Source: an uncultured delta proteobacterium
Lineage (GTDB): Bacteria; Myxococcota_A; UBA9160; JAFDET01
Assembly (NCBI GenBank): GCA_947260035.1
Contig: CAMYOO010000038.1
Location: 1-32,712 of the forward strand
Direction of reading: 5' to 3'
DNA: 32,712 nt
In this document: one piece after another, positions 7,925-17,199 of the stretch
Numbering within the stretch: position 1 is the stretch's first letter
How the letters are laid out: each line of letters starts with the position of its first letter
Program-made: the position numbers and the translations under genes
The notes under the pieces: model-generated
The model's input: only the letters and a program-made list of their open reading frames with translations
Told to the model about the DNA's origin: nothing
Databases searched by the model: none

Positions 7925-10069
7925 ATGGGCAAGCACGAACGCGCGCAAGAGTGGGAGGCGCTGGCCTCCAAGGAAACCAAGGGCAAGACGGCGGAGGATC
8001 TCGTCACGGAGACCGCCGACGGCCTGCGCCTGCGTCCGCTCTACACCGCAGAAGATCTCGAGGGGCTGGAGCAGACCAATACGCTGCCCGGCTTCTTTCC
8101 GTTCCTGCGCGGGCCGCGCGGCACCATGTACGCCAATCGGCCTTGGACCCTGCGCCAGTACGCGGGCTTCTCCACCGCCGAGGAATCCAACGCCTTCTAC
8201 AAGGCCAACCTGGCCGGTGGCCAGCAGGGCCTCTCGGTGGCATTCGATCTGGCCACCCACCGGGGCTACGACTCCGACCACCCGCGTGTGACGGGAGACG
8301 TGGGCAAGGCCGGCGTCGCCATCGACTCGGTGGAGGACATGAAGATCCTCTTCGAGGGGATCCCCCTGGATCAGGTCACCGTCTCCATGACCATGAACGG
8401 CGCCGTCATCCCTGTGCTCGCCTCCTTCATCGTGGCCGGGGAGGAGCAGGGCGTTCCGCCCGAGAAGCTGGCCGGGACCATCCAGAACGACATCCTCAAG
8501 GAGTTCATGGTCCGCAATACGTACATCTATCCGCCCGAGCCCAGCATGCGGCTGGTGGCCGACATCATCGAGTACTCGGCGCAGCACATGCCGAAGTTCA
8601 ACTCGATCTCGATCTCCGGCTACCACATGCAGGAGGCCGGAGCGACGACGGTGCAAGAGCTTGCGTTCACCATCGCCGACGGTTTGGAGTACGTGCGAGC
8701 CGCGCTCTCCAAGGGCCTGGGTGTGGACGCCTTCGCGGGTCGGCTCTCGTTCTTCTGGTGCATCGGCATGAACTTCTACCTGGAGATCGCCAAGATGCGC
8801 GCCGCGCGCCGCATCTGGGCGGAGCGCATGCAGGCGGAGTTCGCGCCCCAGAAGGATCGCTCGATGATGCTGCGCACCCACTGCCAGACGTCGGGGGCCA
8901 GCCTCACCGAGCAGGACCCGATGAACAACATCATCCGCACCACCATCGAAGCCATGGCCGCGGTCTTCGGCGGCACTCAGTCGCTTCACACCAACGGCTA
9001 CGACGAGGCCGTCTCGCTGCCCACGGATACGGCAGCGCGGGTGGCGCGCAACACCCAGCTCATCCTTCAGGAGGAGTCGGGCATCCCGGCGGTGGTGGAT
9101 CCGTGGGGCGGCTCGTACTTCATGGAGTCCCTCACCGAGAGCGTCTATCAGGCCGCCAATGCGCTGATCGACGAGGTGGAGGCGCTGGGCGGCATGACCA
9201 AGGCCATCTCGGCCGGCATGCCGAAGCTGAAGATCGAAGAGGCCGCGACCCGGCGACAGGCCCGCGTGGACAGCGGCGAGGACGTGATCGTCGGCGTCAA
9301 CAAGTATCGCCTGGACGAGGAGACGGACCTGGAGGTTCGCGACATCGACAACAGCGCCGTGCGCGATGCGCAGATCCGGCGGCTGGAGTCGATCCGGGCC
9401 GCGCGGGACGGCGCGCGGGTGGAGGCGGCGCTGGCTCGGCTCACGCAGCTGGCGGAGTCCGGCGAGGGCAACGTGCTGGAGGCGGCCGTGGATGCGGCGC
9501 GGGCACGGGCCACGGTTGGCGAGATCTCGAAGGCGTTGGAGGATGTCTGGGGCCGCCATCGGGCCGAGGTTCGTTCGGTCTCCGGCGTGTACGCCGGGGT
9601 CTACGCGGGCGACGAGGAGTTCGAGAGCGTGCGCCGCGAGGTGGAGGCGTTCGCGGCCGAGGAAGGCCGGCGCCCGCGCATGCTGGCGGTGAAGCTCGGC
9701 CAGGACGGCCACGACCGCGGCCTGAAGGTGATCGCCACCGCCTTCGCCGACATCGGCTTCGACGTGGACGTGGGGCCGCTCTTCCAGGTGCCCGAAGAGG
9801 CCGCGCGCCAGGCCATCGAGAACGACGTGCACGTGGTGGGGGTGTCGAGCCAGGCCGCGGGCCACAAGACCCTGGTGCCGCAGCTCGTCGAAGAGCTGCG
9901 CCGGCAGGGCGCGCCGGAGATCGTCGTGGTGGTGGGCGGCATCATTCCCCCCCGTGACTACGCGTTCCTGCGTGAGAACGGAGCGTCGGCCATCTTCGGA
10001 CCCGGCACGCCGATTCCCAAGGCGGCGCGCGAGGTGCTTCATGTGGTGCGCGGCCGGCGAGGCGAATGA
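7925..10069 (+). CDS. Methylmalonyl-CoA mutase, single-polypeptide catalytic type
   Basis: A 714-residue enzyme with the catalytic TIM barrel (about 1-560) and C-terminal B12 domain (about 580-714). The radical-site Tyr is kept (Y79 in [12 protein letters not shown]), as is the carboxylate-binding Arg (R197 in [10 protein letters not shown]). These favour methylmalonyl-CoA over isobutyryl- or hydroxyisobutyryl-CoA. The axial-ligand motif is DGHDRG with H596. It converts (R)-methylmalonyl-CoA to succinyl-CoA with adenosylcobalamin, the last step of propionate, odd-chain and Val/Ile breakdown, or the reverse in biosynthesis. No small (MutA) subunit is nearby, so a homodimer is expected. The stop overlaps the meaB start (ATGA). 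Epimerase and propionyl-CoA carboxylase are not in this window. Confidence 0.95.
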   Translation: MGKHERAQEWEALASKETKGKTAEDLVTETADGLRLRPLYTAEDLEGLEQTNTLPGFFPFLRGPRGTMYANRPWTLRQYAGFSTAEESNAFYKANLAGGQQGLSVAFDLATHRGYDSDHPRVTGDVGKAGVAIDSVEDMKILFEGIPLDQVTVSMTMNGAVIPVLASFIVAGEEQGVPPEKLAGTIQNDILKEFMVRNTYIYPPEPSMRLVADIIEYSAQHMPKFNSISISGYHMQEAGATTVQELAFTIADGLEYVRAALSKGLGVDAFAGRLSFFWCIGMNFYLEIAKMRAARRIWAERMQAEFAPQKDRSMMLRTHCQTSGASLTEQDPMNNIIRTTIEAMAAVFGGTQSLHTNGYDEAVSLPTDTAARVARNTQLILQEESGIPAVVDPWGGSYFMESLTESVYQAANALIDEVEALGGMTKAISAGMPKLKIEEAATRRQARVDSGEDVIVGVNKYRLDEETDLEVRDIDNSAVRDAQIRRLESIRAARDGARVEAALARLTQLAESGEGNVLEAAVDAARARATVGEISKALEDVWGRHRAEVRSVSGVYAGVYAGDEEFESVRREVEAFAAEEGRRPRMLAVKLGQDGHDRGLKVIATAFADIGFDVDVGPLFQVPEEAARQAIENDVHVVGVSSQAAGHKTLVPQLVEELRRQGAPEIVVVVGGIIPPRDYAFLRENGASAIFGPGTPIPKAAREVLHVVRGRRGE

Positions 10070-11064
10070 CGCCCGAGGGCGCCGATGCCTATTGCAGCGC
10101 CATCCGGGCCGGCGACCGCAAGGCGGTGGCCCGCGCGATCACGCTGCTGGAGAGCACGCGGGCGGACCACGCCGAGCTGGGCCAGAGCGTGCTGGAAGCG
10201 CTGGTCCCCTACACCGGCGCGGGCGTTCGCGTGGGCATCACCGGACCGCCGGGCGTCGGCAAGAGCACCTTCATCGAGAGCCTGGGCCTGCACCTGATCG
10301 AGCAGGGCTGCCGCGTGGCGGTGCTGGCGGTGGACCCGTCCAGTCCGGTCACCGGCGGCAGCATCCTGGGCGACAAGACGCGCATGGAGCGTCTGGCCCA
10401 GCGCGAGGAGGCCTTCATCCGTCCTTCGCCCAGCAGCGGCTCGCTGGGGGGCGTGGCTCAGCGCACGCGCGAGTCGATGCTGGTGGTGGAGGCCGCGGGC
10501 TACGACGTGGTGCTGGTGGAGACGGTGGGCATCGGCCAATCGGAGGTGACCGTGGCCTCCATGGTGGACTTCTTCTGCGTGCTGCTGCAGCCCGGGGCGG
10601 GGGACGGACTCCAGGGCATCAAGAAGGGCGTGCTCGAGCTGGCCGACGCGCTGGTGGTCACCAAGGCGGACGGCGACCAGCGCACGCTGGCCGAGCGCAC
10701 TCGAATCGATCACGAGCAGGCGCTCGCGCTGCTGCGGCCCGTCTCGCCCCACTGGCGGCCGCGTGTGCTTGCGGTCTCGGCCCTGGACGGGGAGGGCGTG
10801 GCGGACGTCTGGGGCACGGTCCAGGAGCACCGGCAGGTCCTGGAGGCGGCCGGAGAGCTGGAGGAGCGCCGGCGCCGACAGGCCCAGGCCTGGCTCCAGG
10901 CGCTGGTGGAAGAAGGCTTGGCCCGGGCCTTCCGCACGCACCCCGAGGTGGCCCGGCGGATCGAGGCGGTGGAGGCGGAGGTCCTGGCCCGCAAGATCAC
11001 CCCCGCAGCGGCCGCCAGGGCGCTTCTCCGGGCCTTCCTGGGCGACGGCGCGGCCTCCGGCTAG
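10066..11064 (+). CDS. meaB: MeaB/ArgK-type GTPase, chaperone of methylmalonyl-CoA mutase
   Basis: A 332-residue G3E-family GTPase. It shows P-loop GPPGVGKS (60-67), [20 protein letters not shown] (switch region typical of MeaB), [25 protein letters not shown], and VTKADGD as the base-specificity loop. The C-terminal helices ([18 protein letters not shown]) correspond to the dimerisation arm. MeaB uses GTP hydrolysis to gate adenosylcobalamin delivery and eject inactivated cofactor from the mutase. It is translationally coupled to the mutase by an ATGA overlap. IcmF carries its own built-in version of this G-protein, so this copy most likely serves the stand-alone mutase. Confidence 0.93.
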   Translation: MTPEGADAYCSAIRAGDRKAVARAITLLESTRADHAELGQSVLEALVPYTGAGVRVGITGPPGVGKSTFIESLGLHLIEQGCRVAVLAVDPSSPVTGGSILGDKTRMERLAQREEAFIRPSPSSGSLGGVAQRTRESMLVVEAAGYDVVLVETVGIGQSEVTVASMVDFFCVLLQPGAGDGLQGIKKGVLELADALVVTKADGDQRTLAERTRIDHEQALALLRPVSPHWRPRVLAVSALDGEGVADVWGTVQEHRQVLEAAGELEERRRRQAQAWLQALVEEGLARAFRTHPEVARRIEAVEAEVLARKITPAAAARALLRAFLGDGAASG

Positions 11065-11072
11065 GCCGCATC

Positions 11073-11100
11073 GGGCCGGCTCGGTGCCGTGGGCCGGCTC
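11073..11100. repeat. Direct repeat in the meaB-mglA gap
   Basis: GGGCCGGCTC occurs at 11073-11082 and again at 11091-11100, 18 bases apart centre to centre, in the 86-base gap between meaB and the MglA-like gene. Each copy contains the palindrome GCCGGC. It could be a paired regulator site or chance in GC-rich DNA. Confidence 0.4.
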
Positions 11101-11150
11101 CTACACTTTTGCACCGGACCTGCCGATGAGAGCCACCGGAGAGGCTCCCG

Positions 11151-11816
11151 ATGCAGATCAGCATGACCGACCGGGAAATTACCTTGAAGGTGGTCTACTA
11201 CGGCCCCGCCCTGTCGGGGAAGACGACCAACCTGCAACAGCTGCATCGACTGATCGATCCGGGCGCTCGCGGCAAGATGGTCACCCTGGACACCACGGAC
11301 GACCGCACCCTCTACTTCGACTTCCTGCCCATCGAGTTCGACACCCAGAGCGGCTTCTCGGTCAAGCTCAAGGTGTTCACGGTGCCCGGGCAGGTGATGC
11401 ACAAGGCGACCCGCAAGGTGGTGCTGGCGGGAGCCGACGCGGTCGCTTTCATCGCCGACTCGGCACGCTCCTCGGCCAGTGCCAACGCCTACTCGTGGCG
11501 CGACATGGAAGCCAACCTGCGCTCCAACGGGGTCGACTTCGCGGCGATCCCCAAGGTCTGCCAGTTCAACAAGCGCGACCTGGAAGATGTGAAGCCGCTG
11601 GAGGAGATCAAGGAGCAGTGGCAGGAGGTGCCCGCGTTCCCGGCCGTGGCCATGCGCGGCGAGGGCGTGATCGAGACCTTCCAGGCCCTGATGAAGATCC
11701 TCTACCGCTCGATCGACGACAAGCACGGGTTCGCCGACAAGTTCGGCGTTGCCGAAGAGGGCTTCCTGGCCGGCATTCTCAACGCCTTCGGCGAGACCAA
11801 GCCCGACCCCGAGTAG
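11151..11816 (+). CDS. MglA-like Ras/Rab-type small GTPase
   Basis: A 221-residue cytoplasmic GTPase of the bacterial MglA family. The P-loop is GPALSGKT (18-25) in the family context VVYYGPALSGKTTN. DDRTLYFDFLP follows at about 50-60. The G3 region is TVPGQ (77-81), where the usual DxxG Asp is replaced, as is normal for MglA. The base-recognition motif is NKRD (140-143). MglA proteins set cell polarity and motility in Myxococcus; relatives occur widely in other deltaproteobacteria, often with a Roadblock GAP (MglB). No Roadblock partner is adjacent here. A GAGAGG Shine-Dalgarno-like stretch precedes ATG 11151. Its position after the mutase operon may be incidental, and its polarity role is inference from the family. 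Confidence 0.85.
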   Translation: MQISMTDREITLKVVYYGPALSGKTTNLQQLHRLIDPGARGKMVTLDTTDDRTLYFDFLPIEFDTQSGFSVKLKVFTVPGQVMHKATRKVVLAGADAVAFIADSARSSASANAYSWRDMEANLRSNGVDFAAIPKVCQFNKRDLEDVKPLEEIKEQWQEVPAFPAVAMRGEGVIETFQALMKILYRSIDDKHGFADKFGVAEEGFLAGILNAFGETKPDPE

Positions 11817-11855
11817 CGCTCCCCGGAGCCGCGTTCGCGTGCTCCACACCCTGGT

Positions 11856-11884
11856 TTGACACCCGAGTCAACGGTTGATACCGT
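11856..11884 (+). promoter_or_regulatory. Candidate promoter for ribBA
   Basis: TTGACA at 11856-11861 is a perfect sigma70-type -35 box. A 17-base spacer leads to TACCGT at 11879-11884, a weak -10. It lies in the gap after the MglA-like gene and about 95 bases upstream of the ribBA ATG, leaving a structured leader. Confidence 0.45.
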
Positions 11885-11891
11885 CGAAACT

Positions 11892-11912
11892 GCCTGAATC
11901 TCTCAGGCTTTT
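11892..11912 (+). terminator. Small hairpin with T-run: terminator or leader attenuator
   Basis: GCCTGA (11892-11897), loop ATCTC, TCAGGC (11903-11908), then TTTT (11909-11912). The stem is short at 6 bp. If the promoter just upstream is real, this hairpin sits inside the ribBA leader and could attenuate. Otherwise it terminates the MglA-like transcript. Confidence 0.45.
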
Positions 11913-11923
11913 CTCGCGGGGGA

Positions 11924-11964
11924 CCAACGGAAAGCGTCCGACGGAACCGCCGTTGGCGGTCCGT
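11924..11964 (+). promoter_or_regulatory. Mutually exclusive stems in the ribBA leader
   Basis: CCAACGG (11924-11930) can pair with CCGTTGG (11950-11956). The overlapping sequence can instead form a 10-bp hairpin with one bulged A: ACGG-A-ACCGCC (11941-11951), loop GTT, GGCGGTCCGT (11955-11964). The second hairpin ends 2 bases before the GGGGAGG ribosome binding site (11967-11973). The arrangement is suggestive of a switchable leader. The conserved FMN-riboswitch segments are not present. Confidence 0.4.
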
Positions 11965-11978
11965 ACGGGGAGGTCCGG

Positions 11979-13232
11979 ATGCCTACCGATCTTCACTCCA
12001 GATCCGAAACCCACGCCGCCATCGCGTCGATTCCCGAGGCCATCGAGGAAATCCGCGCCGGCCGCATGGTAATCCTGGTCGACGACGAGGATCGCGAGAA
12101 CGAGGGCGACCTGTGCATGGCCGCCGAGACGGTCACGCCGGAGGCCATCAACTTCATGGCCACCCACGGGCGCGGCCTGATCTGCCTGTCGCTCACTGAG
12201 GCGCGCCTGCGCGAGCTGCGGCTGGGCATGATGGTGCCGGACCACGAGAACACCGCCGGTTACGGCACCGCCTTCACCATCTCCATCGAGGCCCGCTCGG
12301 GCGTCACCACCGGGATCAGCGCGCAGGACCGCGCGCGCACCGTGCAGGTGGCCATCGACGACGAGACGCGACCGGCCGACCTGGCTCGCCCCGGCCACAT
12401 CTTCCCGCTGCGCGCCCGCGAGGGCGGTGTGCTGCGCCGGGCAGGGCAGACCGAGGGCTCGGTGGACCTGGCGCGCCTGGCCGGGCTGAAGCCGGCCGGC
12501 GTGATCTGCGAGGTGATGAAGGAAGACGGCACCATGGCCCGCATGCCGGACCTGGTGAGCTTCGGCCGTGAGCACGGCATCAAGATCGCCACGGTCGCCG
12601 ATCTGATCGAGTACCGGCTCCGCACCGAGAAGCTGGTTCGGCGAGCCTCGGAGGCGATCATTCCCACCGTGGCGGGGGGCGACTTCCGGGCCATCGTCTA
12701 CGAGAACGAGATCGACCACGTGGACCACATGGCCCTGGTGAAGGGCGAGCTCTCCCCCGACGAGCCCGTGCTGGTGCGCGCTCACAGCGAGTGCCTGACC
12801 GGAGATGCATTCGGCTCCCTGCGCTGCGACTGCGGCGACCAGCTGCAATCCGCCCTGAAGCAGATCGGCGAGGCCGGCTCGGGCGTGGTTCTCTACATGC
12901 GTCAGGAAGGCCGCGGCATCGGCCTCAAGAACAAGATCGCGGCCTACAAGCTCCAGGACGAAGAGGGCCTGGACACGGTGCAGGCCAACGAGCGGCTGGG
13001 CTTCCCGCCGGACATGCGCGACTACGGTGTCGGCGCGCAGATCCTGCTCGACCTGGGGGTCCGCAAGTTGCGCCTGCTCACCAACAATCCGGGCAAGCGC
13101 GCCGGCATCGAGGGCTACGGCCTCGAGATCGTCGAGCGGGTGCCGCTGGAAATGGTCCCCAACGACAAGAACCGCGAGTATCTCCGCACCAAGAAGGAGA
13201 AGCTCGGTCACGTCCTCCACTTGATGAGCTAG
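11979..13232 (+). CDS. ribBA: Bifunctional 3,4-dihydroxy-2-butanone 4-phosphate synthase / GTP cyclohydrolase II
   Basis: A 417-residue fusion. Residues 1 to about 215 are the RibB domain, with the acidic metal-binding motif EDRENEGDL (37-45), [14 protein letters not shown] and [10 protein letters not shown]. About 220-417 are the RibA domain, with zinc ligands C272, C283 and C285 ([17 protein letters not shown]), RQEGRGIGL and the C-terminal [23 protein letters not shown]. The two activities convert ribulose 5-phosphate and GTP into the two riboflavin precursors. Start ATG 11979 is backed by GGGGAGG 5 bases upstream. No other rib genes are adjacent, so this copy stands apart from a riboflavin operon. 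It precedes moxR by 8 bases. Confidence 0.95.
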   Translation: MPTDLHSRSETHAAIASIPEAIEEIRAGRMVILVDDEDRENEGDLCMAAETVTPEAINFMATHGRGLICLSLTEARLRELRLGMMVPDHENTAGYGTAFTISIEARSGVTTGISAQDRARTVQVAIDDETRPADLARPGHIFPLRAREGGVLRRAGQTEGSVDLARLAGLKPAGVICEVMKEDGTMARMPDLVSFGREHGIKIATVADLIEYRLRTEKLVRRASEAIIPTVAGGDFRAIVYENEIDHVDHMALVKGELSPDEPVLVRAHSECLTGDAFGSLRCDCGDQLQSALKQIGEAGSGVVLYMRQEGRGIGLKNKIAAYKLQDEEGLDTVQANERLGFPPDMRDYGVGAQILLDLGVRKLRLLTNNPGKRAGIEGYGLEIVERVPLEMVPNDKNREYLRTKKEKLGHVLHLMS

Positions 13233-13240
13233 GGAGCCTC

Positions 13241-14335
<1,095 letters not shown>

Positions 14336-14406
14336 GAGCCTGAGCCAAGATGGAGCACACCGTCCGGACGCCGATCCATCCGCGCTGGCTGCGTTGCGCT
14401 CCTTGC

Positions 14407-14420
14407 GCCGTAGCTACGGC
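14407..14420. repeat. Perfect 14-bp palindrome in the moxR-VWA gap
   Basis: GCCGTAGCTACGGC is a perfect palindrome inside the 102-base gap before the VWA gene, in a stretch rich in GCTGCG/TTGCGC words. It resembles dispersed intergenic palindromes of GC-rich proteobacteria. It occurs once here, so repeat status cannot be judged from this window. Confidence 0.45.
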
Positions 14421-14437
14421 TATGGCTCAGAGCCCCC

Positions 14438-15862
14438 GTGCAGAAGCGGATCCTCGACTTCGCCACACTGCTCCGCAAGAGCGGCGTCCGCGTGTCCGTG
14501 GCCGAGTCCATCGATGCCTTTGCGGCACTCGACGAGCTGAGCCTGGACGACCGCGAGGTCTTCAAGGACGCGCTGCGCTCCACCATGGTGAAGCGCACGA
14601 TGGACCTGCCTACCTACGAGCGGCTCTTCGACCTCTACTGGTCGGGGTTCTACGACGGGCTGCGCTCCTCCTTCGACGAAGCCAGCGCCGGACTCGAAGA
14701 CAAGGGCCTCGACGTCGAGGACTTGATGGAGCGCCTGAAGGAGTTCTTGGAGAACGCCGAGGGGATGGAGGATGCAGACCTCTCGGAGCTGGCCAAGGCC
14801 CTCCTCACCCAGGACCTCTCCCAGCTGGAGCAGATGATCCGCCAGGCGGGCGAAGCCGCCGACGTGGACCGCATCGAGAACATGCTCCAGGTGGGCTTCT
14901 TCACCCGACGCATCCTGGAGCAGCTCGGCGCCCAGGGCGCCGGCGATCAGCTGCGCCAGCTTCTCGAGCAGCTGCGCGGGATGGGGCTGCCCGAAGACGA
15001 ACTTGGCGCCCTGCGCGAGCTGATCGAGCGGCTGATGGAGGCGCTGCGCGCCAGCGTGCGCGACTTCACCCAGCGCGAGCTCCAGAAGCAGAACTTCGAC
15101 TACATCGAGAAGTTCCGCCGCGAGACGCTGATGGAGAAGAGCTTCTACAGCCTCACCGAAGAAGACATCCGGCGCATGCGCGAAGTCGTCACGCGCCTGG
15201 CGCAGAAGATCAAGAACATCCTCACCATCCGCCGTCGCCGCCAGCGCAAGGGCAAGTTCGATCTGCATCAGACCCTGCGGCGCAACATGCACCACGGCGG
15301 CGTTCCCTTCGAGCTGATCTTCAAGGAGCGTCGCAAGGACCGCCCCAAGCTGGTGATCCTGTGCGACATCTCGAGCTCCGTGGCCAACGTCTCCCGGTTC
15401 ATGCTGCAGTTCATGTACAACCTGCAGGAGGCCTTCACCAAGATCCGCGCCTTCGTCTTCGTGGCCGAGCTGGGCGAGGTGACGCACATCTTCAACGAGA
15501 AGGACCTCAACGACGCCGTCGACATCGCTCTGGAGGGCGGTGACGTGATCAACGTCTACACCCGCTCCAACTTTGGCTACGCCTTCCACAACTTCTGGCA
15601 GAACCACCTTTCCGCCGTGGACAAGAAGACCACGGTGATCGTGATCGGCGACGCGCGGAACAACTACAACGATCCGCGCGCCTGGTGCATGGGCGAGATC
15701 CACAACAAGGCCAAGAACGTGATCTGGCTGAACCCGGAGAGCCCCGGCGCCTGGGGCTTCGGCGACAGCGTGATGGACAAGTACCTGCCTCATACCGACA
15801 TCGCCGAAGAGGTGCGCAACCTGCGCCAGCTCTCGCGGGTGGTGGACAAGCTCGTCCTCTAG
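14438..15862 (+). CDS. VWA-domain protein of the CoxE/YehP type, partner of the MoxR ATPase
   Basis: A 474-residue protein from GTG 14438. The N-terminal half is helical and strongly charged (many Glu/Leu-rich helices up to about residue 230), typical of CoxE-like proteins. The C-terminal half is a von Willebrand A fold with the metal-ion-dependent adhesion motif D310-I-S312-S-S314 (LVILCDISSSV), followed by FVFVAELGEVTHIF and VIVIGDARNNYND. No signal peptide or membrane helix is evident, so it should act in the cytoplasm with the ATPase upstream. Pairs like this remodel or load metal into client enzymes. Its N-terminal region could also be read in another frame from ATG 14350, but only this frame shows protein-family character. 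Confidence 0.88.
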   Translation: MQKRILDFATLLRKSGVRVSVAESIDAFAALDELSLDDREVFKDALRSTMVKRTMDLPTYERLFDLYWSGFYDGLRSSFDEASAGLEDKGLDVEDLMERLKEFLENAEGMEDADLSELAKALLTQDLSQLEQMIRQAGEAADVDRIENMLQVGFFTRRILEQLGAQGAGDQLRQLLEQLRGMGLPEDELGALRELIERLMEALRASVRDFTQRELQKQNFDYIEKFRRETLMEKSFYSLTEEDIRRMREVVTRLAQKIKNILTIRRRRQRKGKFDLHQTLRRNMHHGGVPFELIFKERRKDRPKLVILCDISSSVANVSRFMLQFMYNLQEAFTKIRAFVFVAELGEVTHIFNEKDLNDAVDIALEGGDVINVYTRSNFGYAFHNFWQNHLSAVDKKTTVIVIGDARNNYNDPRAWCMGEIHNKAKNVIWLNPESPGAWGFGDSVMDKYLPHTDIAEEVRNLRQLSRVVDKLVL

Positions 15863-15886
15863 CGGCCGGTCGCGTACCGTGGTGCG

Positions 15887-16705
15887 GTGCACGACGCCGC
15901 CCCGTACGCCTTCTGCGACGAGCTGCGGCTCGAGCCCTCGGGGCCCGACGCCTTCCGGGCGCAGCTCCACGGCTTCGGAGGCCTGACCCTGGGCATCGCG
16001 GGGCACGCCCTGGCGCGCACCTGCCCAGGCCGCCACATGACGGCCTTCCACGGCACCTTCCTGCGCGCGGCGGAAGGCGAGGGGCCCGCGGACGTGTCGG
16101 TGGTGCGCCTGCGGGAGGGCCGGCTGCTGGCGCATCGCCGCGTGGAGATCCGCCGCGGGGACCGCGTGCTGTTCGAGGCCAATGGAACGTTTGCGACGCC
16201 CGCCGACGGCATCGGCTTCCAGCAGGTCGCGCCGGACCTGGCCGTGCCGGCGCCCGAGGCGTTGCCGGACGAACGCGAAGTCGCAGAGCGCGAGGGCATG
16301 GAGTACTGAAGCGGTCCGGTCGCCTTCCGCTGGATCGGCAGCCCCTGGCCGGTGGCGGGACCGGGGGAGGGCACGCGCTGGAGCGTCTGGGTCCGGCCGC
16401 ATCAGCCCCTGAACGGGGATGCGGCGCTCCAGGCCGGTGCGCTGGCCTTCCTGTGCGACATCCACTGCGACTACGCCGTGCGCCGGCGCCTGGGGCCCGA
16501 ATTCACGCGCGATCGCTTCGTCAGCCTGGAGCAGTCCCTTTGGGTGCACGACCCGGCGCCCTGGGACGACTGGTGGCTCATGACCAGCGACACCGACACC
16601 GCCGCCGCCGGCCGCGCCCTCAACTGGCGCTGGCTCCACGACCGCACCGGCCGCCACCTCGCCACCATGGCCCAGCACTCCCTCCTGCGTGAAGCACCAG
16701 AGTAA
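15887..16705 (+). pseudogene. TesB-like acyl-CoA thioesterase (double hotdog) interrupted by an in-frame TGA
   Basis: The same frame is open from GTG 15887 to TAA 16703-16705 except for one TGA at 16307-16309. The part before it (140 residues) reads as the first hotdog domain (HGFGGLTLGIAGHALARTCPGRHMTAFHGTFLR). The part after it continues with VAFRWIGSPWP, then the second hotdog with RDRFVSLEQSLWVHD and DRTGRHLATMAQHSLLR, the typical TesB ending. The total of 272 codons is normal for a TesB-like thioesterase, which hydrolyses acyl-CoA to free acid. A single-base change from Arg CGA or Trp TGG would explain the stop. Selenocysteine is unlikely. It follows the VWA gene by 24 bases. Confidence 0.75.
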
Positions 16706-16873
16706 GGGCGCGGCGAGCCCGCGTAGCCCAGGCGGAGCTCGCGTGTAGTTCAGCGCCTGCGGCCCGCAAGCCCGAGCCGACGTAGCAAGCGCCTATCCCG
16801 AGCCCCTTCGAGGGCGCGCAGTGAGCCGCAGGCGAGCGAAGAGCGGGCCCCCGCAAGGATTGCCCCCAAAGAG

Positions 16874-16903
16874 AAGCCCCGCCGCATTGCTGCGGCGGGG
16901 CTT
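16874..16903 (+). terminator. Strong 13-bp hairpin, likely transcription terminator
   Basis: AAGCCCCGCCGCA, loop TTGC, TGCGGCGGGGCTT: a perfect 13-bp stem. No T-run follows on the plus strand, and the minus strand has only a weak one (CTCTTT). It is placed where the moxR-VWA-thioesterase transcript should end and may work in both directions. Confidence 0.6.
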
Positions 16904-16914
16904 ACAAGGGGGAG

Positions 16915-16981
16915 GGCGGCGGATGGATTATGGGGGGTGAGAGGTTGGACATTTCAAAAGAGAAATGTCTTATCCGCCGCC
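16915..16981. repeat. Nested inverted repeat, structured RNA or IS-end remnant
   Basis: The outer arms GGCGGCGGAT (16915-16924) and ATCCGCCGCC (16972-16981) pair perfectly over 10 bp. Inside, GACATTTC (16948-16955) and GAAATGTC (16962-16969) pair perfectly over 8 bp around a 6-base loop. The word AGAAATGTC (16961-16969) also occurs at 432-440 in the IS left end. Confidence 0.6.
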
Positions 16982-17061
16982 GCTCCAGAAACCTTGCTTG
17001 ATGCGTCTCCCCTCTCGGGGCTCAACCCCCTGATGAACCCATTATGCAGAGCCCCAAACCA

Positions 17062-17090
17062 TTGTCAAACACCTTTTGTCCGAATTTTAA
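17062..17090 (+). promoter_or_regulatory. Candidate promoter upstream of miaB
   Basis: TTGTCA at 17062-17067, a 17-base spacer and TTTTAA at 17085-17090, in the low-GC stretch about 110 bases before the miaB start. This is the best sigma70-like match in the gap and would drive the long miaB-to-dnaE run. Confidence 0.4.
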
Positions 17091-17199
17091 AAGCTGATTG
17101 TAACCAGCGGGATAGCTTGAAATCTGCACGCTACTACTCGAGCCAGCGGCCGCAGGGGCCCGGTTTGACGGGAGGAATGCCTCCGGTAGCGTCCCCGCG

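Larger units (their letters stand above)
16706..17199. other. 494-base non-coding region with inverted repeats
   Basis: No convincing protein is present on either strand. The first 160 bases are GC-rich with scattered short repeats (AGCGCCT twice; GCGAGC/GCTCGC). Then come a 13-bp hairpin (16874-16903), a nested inverted repeat (16915-16981) and about 200 bases of clearly lower GC content with a candidate promoter. I saw no tRNA, SRP RNA, RNase P or tmRNA signature. It separates two transcription blocks and could hold a small RNA. Confidence 0.6.

Noticed and set aside
7951-9957. 668-codon alternative plus frame within methylmalonyl-CoA mutase
   Set aside because: It is Gly/Arg/His-rich out-of-frame sequence. 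The mutase frame has all catalytic motifs.
11890-11925. CTCTCAGGC-like segment suggesting a glycine riboswitch before ribBA
   Set aside because: The word matches part of the glycine aptamer, but the other conserved segments (GAAGGGGCAA and the GGACAG part) are absent, and ribBA is not an expected target. A simple hairpin with T-run explains it.
14350-15543. Alternative plus frame from ATG 14350 over the VWA gene
   Set aside because: After the first residues it is Arg/Pro-rich with no family pattern. The GTG 14438 frame encodes a clear CoxE-like protein.
16307-16335. Selenocysteine insertion at the in-frame TGA
   Set aside because: The nearby stem is only 5 bp and begins directly at the TGA, unlike a bacterial SECIS. 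The protein family is not a selenoprotein family and no sel genes are visible.
16752-16835. Possible tRNA (TAGTTCAG like a D-arm, CCCCTTCGAGGG like a T-arm)
   Set aside because: The T-loop would be too short, there is no acceptor stem or anticodon arm in register, and no CCA-like end.
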